Assembly: GCA_016213125.1 (NCBI GenBank)
Contig: JACRBR010000259.1
Span: 1 to 9,082, forward strand
Direction of reading: 5' to 3'
Origin: Chloroflexota bacterium
GTDB lineage: Bacteria; Chloroflexota; Dehalococcoidia; DSTF01; JACRBR01
Length of the DNA stretch: 9,082 nt
Part shown: piece after piece, positions 1-5,224 of the stretch
Layout: each line of letters starts with the position of its first letter
Position numbering within the stretch: the first letter of the stretch is position 1
Made by a program: the position numbers and the translations under genes
Notes under the pieces: model-generated
Seen by the model: the letters and a program-made list of their open reading frames with translations, nothing else
What the model was told of the DNA's origin: nothing
Databases searched by the model: none

Positions 1-21
1 ACGGGTTGATGAGGCGGGCGA

Positions 22-857
22 ATGACCGAGTACCTGGACCTGCCAGCGGTCGACTGGAACGACCCGGCGAACGTCGCCGTGTACGACGAGCTGCCCCTGT
101 GGTCGGCTATGGCCGGCCTGCTGCTCTTCGAGGAGCTGCCTCTTCGCCCTGGGACGCGCGCGCTGGACCTGGGTCCGGGCACTGGGTTTCCGCTCCTGGA
201 CCTGGCCGAGCGGCTGGGACCGGGGAGCAGCGGGACGGGCCTCGATCTATGGCGACCAGCGCTGGAGCGTGCGCGGCCAAGCAGCGAGCGTGGCACGTCG
301 CGAATGCCTGCGTTGTCCAGGGCGACGCCGCCGCGATGCCGTTTGCGGCAGGGAGTTTCGACCTCGCGGTGTCGAACCTCGGGCTGAACAACTTCGCCGA
401 TGCGAGAACGGCGGTCTCTGAGTGCGCGCGTGTCCTGCGGCCGGGCGGCGTCATCGCGCTGACGACGAATCTTCAGGGTCATATGCGGGAGTTCTACGCC
501 ATGTTCGAGTCCGTCCTCCAGAGAGCGCGGCTAGACGATGCGGTTGAGGCGCTGCGCGCACACGTCGAACATCGGGCGACCGTCGATGGCGTCAGGACGC
601 TGTTCGAGGAAGCCGATATCCGGGTCACGCGGGTGATCGAGCGGGGGAGGCCGATGCGTTTCGCGAGCGGGAGCGCACTGCTGCGCCATCACTTCATCCG
701 GCTGGGTTTCCTCGGCGCGTGGAAGGCGGTGGTTCCAGAACAAGACCACGTCCGTGTGTTCGAGACGGTCGAAGCCAATCTAAACCAGCTCGCCATAGAG
801 CGAGGCGAGCTGATGTTGACCATCCCCCTCGCCTACGTCGAAGGCACCCGGACCTGA
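22..857 (+). pseudogene. Class I SAM-dependent methyltransferase, frameshifted
   Basis: Two overlapping reading frames together make one Rossmann-fold methyltransferase of about 280 residues. The first frame starts at ATG 22, with GAGG seven bases upstream and in-frame stops just before it. It carries SAM-binding motif I (LDLGPGTGF) and the acidic strand-2 motif (GTGLDLWRPALERAR). The second frame, ending at TGA 855-857, carries motif II (GDAAAMPFAAGSFDLAVSNL) and the motif III region (RVLRPGGVIAL), then a C-terminal substrate-side domain. The frames join cleanly near 271-279: reading CGG at 274-276 and then GCC at 276-278 gives ALERAR-AKQRAW, so one base appears to be missing. No slippery heptamer is seen, so a mutation or an assembly error is more likely than programmed shifting. 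The substrate cannot be deduced. The UbiE/Methyltransf_11-like layout is generic. Confidence 0.8.
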
Positions 858-860
858 CTG

Positions 861-975
861 CCTGTTCCCTGTTCCCTGTTCCCTGTTCCCTGTTCCCTGT
901 TCCCTGTTCCCTGTTCCCTGTTCCCTGTTCCCTGTTCCCTGTTCCCTGTTCCCTGTTCCCTGTTCCCTGTTCCCT
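861..975. repeat. Perfect tandem heptamer array (CCTGTTC)16, G-quadruplex-capable
   Basis: Sixteen uninterrupted, identical copies of CCTGTTC run from 861 to 972, followed by a partial CCT. Two degenerate copies (CCTACCC at 973-979, CCTACTC at 980-986) follow. The array fills the gap between two convergent genes. On the minus strand it reads GGGAACA, so GGG tracts recur every seven bases with four-base loops. This meets the usual G3N1-7 rule for quadruplex formation several times over. Complete identity between copies suggests recent slippage or expansion. Its role is unknown. Confidence 0.97.
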
Positions 976-980
976 ACCCC

Positions 981-1892
981 CTACTCCCGCCGCAGCCGCG
1001 CTTCCTGTTCGGCGCGACGCTTCTGGTACGCCTCGGTGCCGCGCCCATCCTGGAACTTGCTGTCTCGCCATTCCAGCGCCGACTTCAGTCCTTCGGTCAT
1101 AGCGCGGCGCCCGAACTCACGGACGGCCGGCGCCAGATGCGCGCGAGCATCGTTCTCGGCCGCGACCCGCTGGACGGTCCGCGCGCCCATCAGCTCCATC
1201 GCCAGGTTGACGATGCGCTTGTTCGGTGAGAGCAGCTCGACGTCGATCTTCTCCATCTTCGAGGCCAACGCCTCGACCGCACTCTCCAGTTCGTCGGACG
1301 GGAACGAGCGCCACACAAGGCCGATCTCCGCCGCCTCGGCGCCGCTAATGCTGTCGCCCGTCAGGAGGAAGTACTTCGCCCACTGCGGGCCGACGAGGTA
1401 TGTCCACATATGCGCGGGCGGTGAGCCCATCGCACGGACGGGCGGGAAGCCGATCACCGTGTCGTCGGCGGCTACGACGATGTCGCACAGCCACGCGAGG
1501 TCGGTGCCGCCGGCCAGGCAGTAGCCGTGGATCTGCGCGATGACCGGCTTGTGGATGTCCCAGATCGCCATGCGGTCGCGCTGTTGTCGCTCGAGCTGCC
1601 ATGCGTCGTCGTCGTAGTTCGACATGCCGCGGTAGACGTTGGTGTAGGTCTCGGAGTCGTTCTTCTTGGGCGGGGGAGACTGCATCGGCGACAGGTCGTA
1701 GCCGGCACAGAACGCGCGGCCGGCGCCCCGCAGGATGATCACGTGCACGGCGGCGTCGTTGTCGGCCTCCCAGAGGGCCTGGTTCAACTCCCGCTGCAGC
1801 TTCGCGGAGAGCGCGTTGAGCTTCTCGGGGCGGTTCAGGGTGATGCGGGCTTTGCCGCCTTCCTTCTCGTAGAGGATGGTCTCGAAGTCCAT
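981..1892 (-). CDS. Enoyl-CoA hydratase/isomerase (crotonase) family protein
   Basis: A 303-residue crotonase-superfamily protein that would act on CoA thioesters in the cytoplasm. The start at 1892 is chosen because GGAGG (complement of 1898-1902) lies five bases upstream and MDFETILYEK begins the fold. The reading frame continues further upstream, but only as noise antisense to the next gene. The first oxyanion-hole segment is GAGRAFCAGYDL (residues 56-67), and the second is HGYCLAGGTDLAWLCD (122-137). By alignment from memory to rat mitochondrial hydratase, the position of Glu144 is Asp131 and that of Glu164 is Pro151 (IGFPPVRAMG). A standard hydratase mechanism is therefore doubtful, and isomerase, thioesterase or hydrolase activity is possible. 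An insertion rich in Pro, Lys and Asp (about 70-100) and a charged C-terminal tail are seen. The TAG stop lies in a degenerate copy of the heptamer array. Confidence 0.9.
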   Translation of the reverse strand: MDFETILYEKEGGKARITLNRPEKLNALSAKLQRELNQALWEADNDAAVHVIILRGAGRAFCAGYDLSPMQSPPPKKNDSETYTNVYRGMSNYDDDAWQLERQQRDRMAIWDIHKPVIAQIHGYCLAGGTDLAWLCDIVVAADDTVIGFPPVRAMGSPPAHMWTYLVGPQWAKYFLLTGDSISGAEAAEIGLVWRSFPSDELESAVEALASKMEKIDVELLSPNKRIVNLAMELMGARTVQRVAAENDARAHLAPAVREFGRRAMTEGLKSALEWRDSKFQDGRGTEAYQKRRAEQEARLRRE

Positions 1893-1926
1893 GGCAGCCT
1901 CCGAATGCGCTCGGTCCCGGAATGCC

Positions 1927-1954
1927 ATCGTAGGCGACGGGGCTGTAACGGCAA
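1927..1954 (-). promoter_or_regulatory. Candidate promoter for the crotonase gene
   Basis: On the minus strand, TTGCCG (1954-1949) and TACGAT (1932-1927) are separated by 16 bases. This would place transcription start near 1920 and leave a leader of about 28 bases before the GGAGG and ATG. The match to sigma70 is moderate and the spacing is acceptable. Confidence 0.35.
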
Positions 1955-1970
1955 CTCGGCCACGGCAGGC

Positions 1971-1999
1971 TTGACAAACATTTGTTCTAATCTTACACT
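1971..1999 (+). promoter_or_regulatory. Near-consensus sigma70-type promoter for the radical SAM gene
   Basis: TTGACA (1971-1976) and TACACT (1994-1999) are separated by exactly 17 bases. The -35 box is perfect and the -10 box matches 4 of 6. The predicted transcription start is near 2006, about 35 bases before the ATG at 2041. It is the best promoter in the window and lies in a locally AT-rich patch of otherwise GC-rich sequence. Confidence 0.7.
1973..1987. promoter_or_regulatory. LexA-like dyad operator overlapping the -35 box
   Basis: On the minus strand, 1987-1973 reads GAACAAATGTTTGTC. This matches the LexA/SOS-box pattern GAAC-N4-GTTC at 7 of 8 positions. A shorter exact dyad, ACAAA-CA-TTTGT, occupies 1974-1985. 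The site covers the end of the -35 element and the start of the spacer, where a bound repressor would block RNA polymerase. LexA as the binding protein is inferred from motif shape only. Confidence 0.5.
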
Positions 2000-2040
2000 G
2001 CGGGTCCCGATATAGAACGCCTGTGCTAATGGAGCTAGCC

Positions 2041-2952
2041 ATGCCGGACCCGCGAACAGCTGTCGTCTTCGAAGAGATCGAGTGCAAGAGCATCGTCAAC
2101 CGCGTGACCCCGGGCACCGTCAGGCAGGTCCCCTTTCGCTGGACGCTGAATCCCTACCGCGGCTGCCAGCACGCCTGCACCTACTGCTTCGCTCGCAGCA
2201 CCCACGAGTTCCTCGGCTACGACGCGGGCCGGGACTTCGATACGAGGGTCGTGGTGAAGGTGAACGCGCCGGAGGCCCTGCGCCGCGACCTGGGGCGCCC
2301 GGGCTGGACGCGCGAGCTCATCGCCATCGGCACCGCGTGCGATCCGTATCAGCAGGCAGAACTGAAGTATTCTCTCACGAACCGGTGCCTCCGTGTGATG
2401 CGCGACTTCGCGAATCCCGTAAGCATCACCACCAAGTCCCCGCACGTCATTCGCGACCTCGATGTTCTCGAAGAGCTGTCTCGCGTGGCTGAGGTGCGGG
2501 TGAACTTCAGCGTGGCCACGCTCGACGACGAGGTATGGCACCGCACCGAGCCTTCGACCGCGCGGCCCCGCAAGCGGCTTGAGGCGATGCAGAAGCTCGC
2601 GGAGCGTGGGATCCGTACCGGCGTGATGCTCGCTCCGATTCTGCCCGGCCTCACGGACGATCCAGCCAATCTGGAGCGCGTTGTCGAAGCCGCGCGTGAG
2701 CACGGGGCAAGCTACGTGCACGACAACGTGCTCTTCCTGCGGCCGGGCACGAAGGAGTGGTTCATGCCGTTCCTGCGCGAGGCCTACCCCCACCTGGCTG
2801 AACGCTACGCGAAGTACTACCGGGGCTGGTATGCCCCTCAGTCCTACACCCAGCAGGTCCACCAGCAGGTTGAGCGCCTGCGCATGAAGTACGGGCTCCT
2901 GCGCGCGGAACCCGTGGGCCCGACGGCGGGCCAACTCGCCATGGCGATGTAA
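2041..2952 (+). CDS. Rv2578c/SplB-like radical SAM protein
   Basis: A 303-residue radical SAM enzyme. The iron-sulfur motif CxxxCxxC is at Cys42, Cys46 and Cys49 (NPYRGCQHACTYCFAR), which should bind a 4Fe-4S cluster that cleaves S-adenosylmethionine. ACDPYQQAE (100-107), VSITTKSP (127-134) and the SVATLDDEVWHRTEPSTA region are typical of the group annotated as SPL-family or Rv2578c-family radical SAM proteins. These resemble spore photoproduct lyase in the core, but their substrate is not established. ATG 2041 is preferred because GGAG (2031-2034) sits six bases upstream. GTG 2023 and ATG 2029 are in frame but less well placed. No intein is present, unlike some relatives. A strong promoter with a LexA-like dyad lies just upstream, which could mean DNA-damage control. 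Two hairpins follow the stop. Confidence 0.9.
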   Translation: MPDPRTAVVFEEIECKSIVNRVTPGTVRQVPFRWTLNPYRGCQHACTYCFARSTHEFLGYDAGRDFDTRVVVKVNAPEALRRDLGRPGWTRELIAIGTACDPYQQAELKYSLTNRCLRVMRDFANPVSITTKSPHVIRDLDVLEELSRVAEVRVNFSVATLDDEVWHRTEPSTARPRKRLEAMQKLAERGIRTGVMLAPILPGLTDDPANLERVVEAAREHGASYVHDNVLFLRPGTKEWFMPFLREAYPHLAERYAKYYRGWYAPQSYTQQVHQQVERLRMKYGLLRAEPVGPTAGQLAMAM

Positions 2953-2962
2953 CGGCCGCGGC

Positions 2963-2980
2963 ATGGGCCGTTCGGCCCAT
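2963..2980 (+). terminator. Hairpin 3' of the radical SAM gene
   Basis: ATGGGCCG (2963-2970) and CGGCCCAT (2973-2980) form a perfect inverted repeat, best drawn as a 7-bp stem with a GTTC loop. It lies ten bases after the TAA stop. No T-tract follows, so it may act in mRNA 3'-end stability or in tandem with the next hairpin. Confidence 0.45.
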
Positions 2981-3015
2981 CGCCTGACGAGAGCCGGTCA
3001 TGTGAAGGTCGGCGC

Positions 3016-3040
3016 AATGCAGGGAGACCCTGCATTTCTC
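3016..3040 (+). terminator. Rho-independent-type terminator
   Basis: AATGCAGGG (3016-3024) and CCCTGCATT (3028-3036) form a perfect 9-bp stem with an AGA loop, followed by the pyrimidine-rich TCTC. The T-run is short (TTT overlapping the stem end), but short runs are common in GC-rich genomes. It is the likely end of the radical SAM transcript. Confidence 0.6.
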
Positions 3041-3094
3041 GTCGATTTAACGGCCGCTTAATGCGCGCGCCTCTTCGCGTAGCCGACAATTGGA

Positions 3095-3136
3095 AGAGAC
3101 AACTTTGGAGCTCTCAGAGATAACTTTGGAGCTTTC
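3095..3136. repeat. Two abutting 21-bp direct repeats
   Basis: Units 3095-3115 and 3116-3136 match at 19 of 21 positions and share the exact core AACTTTGGAGCT (3101-3112 and 3122-3133). Both differences are C/T. The 21-bp period equals two helical turns, so both cores face the same side of the DNA. In the first unit, GAGA and TCTC also form a short inverted repeat around the core. The pair ends 18 bases before ATG 3155, so it could be a regulator-binding tandem, but a simple duplication is equally possible. Confidence 0.85.
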
Positions 3137-3154
3137 TCGGGGAATCGGACACCC

Positions 3155-3499
3155 ATGACGCCCGCCATCCTTCCGCAGTCCGCCACACCGGCACCGGCAC
3201 CCACGACGGTTCGCGAGCCCGAATCCGCGGCATTAGCGGCTGCCATCGCTACGCCGGATGGCGTGTGTATCACCGCCGGCGTCGCAGAGGTGCGGGGAAC
3301 AGGCGGCGAATGGCGCGCGCAGCTTGTGCGACTCGACCGGCCCGGCGTCATGGCAACGATGTACTTCGCTCAGGGCGTGCGTGAGGTCATCCTGCGGCTC
3401 GAAGACGGCCGTCAGGCCCGTGCCCGCATCGCCGGAACCAGCTTCGTGGCGGCCGCGGAGCGCATCTGCCAACTCGTCGGTCTCGAGCCGCTCACCTGA
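3155..3499 (+). CDS. Small hypothetical protein, 114 residues
   Basis: I do not recognise this family. The first 20 or so residues are rich in Pro, Ala and Thr and probably disordered. The rest (about 30-112) looks like a compact beta-rich domain (GVCITAGVAEVRG, WRAQLVRLDRPGVMATMYF, EVILRLEDGRQARARIAGTSF) ending in a helix (VAAAERICQLVGLEPL). There is no signal peptide or membrane segment, so it is likely cytoplasmic. ATG 3155 has only a loose GGGGA (3139-3143) upstream at rather long spacing. It stands alone between the 21-bp repeats and a 139-base gap, with no operon partner. Coding is supported by GC-rich third positions and a coherent alternation of hydrophobic and polar residues. Competing minus-strand frames give low-complexity Arg-rich text. 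Confidence 0.6.
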   Translation: MTPAILPQSATPAPAPTTVREPESAALAAAIATPDGVCITAGVAEVRGTGGEWRAQLVRLDRPGVMATMYFAQGVREVILRLEDGRQARARIAGTSFVAAAERICQLVGLEPLT

Positions 3500-3638
3500 A
3501 CCCGCTGCTTCGCCCCGACAGTCGGCCGGCCGCTTAACCGTATTGCTTCTAAACAGCCACACCTCGGGCGCTTGACCCACGGCTTACTTCGGGACACCCT
3601 TCCGGCGCTTACGGAATCGCTACTGGAAGGGACTGTGC

Positions 3639-4820
3639 ATGCTTCCGCTCGAAGGAATCAAGATCCTCGACCTGTCGCGCCTGGCGCCGGGTCCCTACTG
3701 CTCGATGCTGCTGGGCGACATGGGGGCGGATGTATTGCTCGTCGAGGCGCCGCCGGAAGGCAAGATGGCCGCGATGGCGGTCCTCGGCCGCGGCGACGTG
3801 GAGAAGGCAGCCGCGTTCAACATGCTGGCCCGAAACAAGCGCAGCATCGTCCTGAACCTGCGCGAGCAAGAGGCGCGTGAAATCTTCTACAAGCTCGCGG
3901 ATACGGCCGACGTCGTCCTCGAGGGCTTTCGGCCCGGCGTGGTGAAACGGCTCGGCGTGGACTATGAGACCCTCAGCCAGCGGAACCCGCGCATCGTGTA
4001 CTGCTCCCTCTCGGGCTTCGGACAGACGGGCCCGTACAGCAACCTGGTGGGCCACGACATCAACTACATCTCGATCGGTGGCGCTCTGGGCATGATCGGC
4101 TGGCCGGACGAGCCGCCGGCCATCCCCATGAACATCATCGCCGACTTCGCAGGGGGCGGGCTCCACGCAGCGTTCGGGATCCTCGTCGCGCTCATGGCGC
4201 GGGAACGCACCGGCAAAGGACAGGCCGTCGATATCGCGATGTCGGACGGCGTGCTGTCGCTGCTCGCCAGCTCGGTCGGGCCTGTGCTCATGGGCAGCGA
4301 ATCGCCCGGGCGCGGAAACACACTGCTCAACGGTTCCGTGCCGCACTACAACGTGTATGAGTGCGCGGATGGCGGCTGGATCTCGATCGGCAGTCTGGAA
4401 CCACACTTCTTCGTGAACCTGTGCAAGGTTCTGGAGTGCGAGCAGTACATCCCACACCAGTACGACGGATCGAAACGGGAAGAAATAAAGGCGTACTTCA
4501 CCAGGCGGTTCAAGGAGAAGAGCCGGGACGAGTGGTACCAGGCCCTGATCAAGAGTGACATCTGCGCCGGACCGGTGTACTCATTGCGGGAGGCCCTCGA
4601 CGACCCCCACAACCGCGCGCGCGAGATGGTCGTTGAGGTCGAGCACCCGACGCTGGGCACGATTCCTCACCTCGGCATCGGCACGAAGCTGTCGGACACT
4701 CCGGGGAAGGTTCGCACCACGGCGCCGCAGCCGGGGCAGCACACGGACGAGGTGCTGTCGTCGATCGGACTCGACGCGACCGCGGTTGCGTCTTTGAAGG
4801 AGCGCGGAATCGTCGGTTAG
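3639..4820 (+). CDS. Alpha-methylacyl-CoA racemase-like CaiB/BaiF (family III) protein
   Basis: A 393-residue member of the family III CoA-transferase fold, full length. ATG 3639 follows GGAAGGGA (3625-3632) at good spacing. The N-terminal signature IKILDLSRLAPGPYCSMLLGDMGADV (residues 7-32) and the segment NKRSIVLNL (66-74) are typical. His139 and Asp140 (GHDINY), Asn165 and Asp169 (NIIADFAGGG) and Glu254 (IGSLEPHFF) keep the spacing of the racemase catalytic set known from mycobacterial MCR (His126/Asp156, Asp127/Glu241). This favours an epimerase acting on 2-methylacyl-CoA over formyl-CoA-type CoA transfer. Such enzymes convert (R)- to (S)-2-methylacyl-CoA so that beta-oxidation can proceed. 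The crotonase at 981-1892 would fit the same kind of pathway, though the two are not in one operon. Many family members are misnamed, so the exact substrate is uncertain. Confidence 0.92.
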   Translation: MLPLEGIKILDLSRLAPGPYCSMLLGDMGADVLLVEAPPEGKMAAMAVLGRGDVEKAAAFNMLARNKRSIVLNLREQEAREIFYKLADTADVVLEGFRPGVVKRLGVDYETLSQRNPRIVYCSLSGFGQTGPYSNLVGHDINYISIGGALGMIGWPDEPPAIPMNIIADFAGGGLHAAFGILVALMARERTGKGQAVDIAMSDGVLSLLASSVGPVLMGSESPGRGNTLLNGSVPHYNVYECADGGWISIGSLEPHFFVNLCKVLECEQYIPHQYDGSKREEIKAYFTRRFKEKSRDEWYQALIKSDICAGPVYSLREALDDPHNRAREMVVEVEHPTLGTIPHLGIGTKLSDTPGKVRTTAPQPGQHTDEVLSSIGLDATAVASLKERGIVG

Positions 4821-4821
4821 G

Positions 4822-4838
4822 CTGGCGCCCGGCGCTAG
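4822..4838. terminator. Hairpin between convergent genes
   Basis: CTGGCGC (4822-4828) and GCGCTAG (4832-4838) form a 7-bp stem with one G:T pair and a CCG loop. It lies in the 14-base gap between two convergent stop codons, and its right arm includes the TAG (4837-4835) of the minus-strand gene. It could halt transcription from both sides, but no T-tract flanks it. Confidence 0.35.
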
Positions 4839-5155
4839 TTGCTGTCGGGGACGGGCTGGAATCCGTTGTCCTGGGCTTCGCGCTCGTTGCAGAACCAGCG
4901 CTCACCCTTCGCCAGGTCGACGATGGCCGCGGACCATCGCGGGTCGTCGGGCAGGATGAAGAACTTCAATCCCGTCCCGCCGATGTTGCCCTTGATGACG
5001 CAGCCCGGCGGCGGGTTCTCGCACCCTTTGGGGCACGCGTTCGCGGCCTCACGGAACTGCTCCTGCACGATGACGTCGTCGCTCTTCTCGCACGCGCCCG
5101 CGAGGGCGGCGAGAACCAGAAGGATGACGGCCGAGACGATTGTGGTTCGTGTCAT
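4835..5155 (-). CDS. Small lipoprotein with a sunset-type domain
   Basis: A 106-residue exported protein. An N-terminal hydrophobic stretch (TIVSAVILLVLAALAGAC) ends at Cys22 in a slightly off-consensus lipobox (ALAGAC), so lipid anchoring is likely. Residues 52-102 contain CVIKGNI, FFILPDDPRW, AKGERWFCNEREAQDNGF. This is the pattern of the small domain annotated as sunset, usually found C-terminal in secreted or nuclease-like proteins. Here the domain stands alone behind a short Cys-rich linker (Cys41, Cys45, Cys52), with Cys89 in the WFC motif, so a disulfide is possible. ATG 5155 is the only start that gives a signal sequence. The Shine-Dalgarno is poor, but TACAAT (5176-5171) is a plausible -10 box, giving a short leader. 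It is convergent with the racemase-like gene and divergent from the hydrolase. Function is unknown. Confidence 0.8.
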   Translation of the reverse strand: MTRTTIVSAVILLVLAALAGACEKSDDVIVQEQFREAANACPKGCENPPPGCVIKGNIGGTGLKFFILPDDPRWSAAIVDLAKGERWFCNEREAQDNGFQPVPDSN

Positions 5156-5224
5156 ATCGAGGCGAGCCGCATTGTATCGCAGCCGGCCGTCAGCGCGAGA
5201 TTGCGCGTTGTACGCTGTAGCCCA

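Noticed and set aside
271..280. Programmed -1 frameshifting in the methyltransferase
   Set aside because: No X-XXY-YYZ slippery heptamer is present and no strong stem lies at the expected distance, so a simple indel or assembly error is more likely.
861..988. Heptamer array as a CRISPR
   Set aside because: The units are 7 bases and head-to-tail with no spacers, and no cas genes are nearby.
694..1071. Open frames across the heptamer array giving CSLFPVP or GTGNREQ repeats as real repeat proteins
   Set aside because: The array is stop-free in all frames by arithmetic. The flanking parts are antisense or out of frame with genes, and no start or ribosome site supports them.
1893..2117. N-terminal extension of the crotonase reading frame up to 2117
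   Set aside because: It runs antisense through the promoter and start of the radical SAM gene and has no domain sense. A GGAGG site supports the start at 1892.
2035..2964. 309-residue open frame antisense to the radical SAM gene
   Set aside because: It is a shadow caused by high GC content. The text is rich in Arg, His and Val without any motif, while the plus strand carries a complete family signature.
3572..3600. TTGACC at 3572-3577 as the -35 box for the racemase-like gene
   Set aside because: No acceptable -10 hexamer lies 16-18 bases downstream.
3609..4457. 282-residue minus-strand frame inside the racemase-like gene
   Set aside because: It shows no recognisable motif and lies entirely opposite a well-supported gene, so it is a GC-driven shadow.
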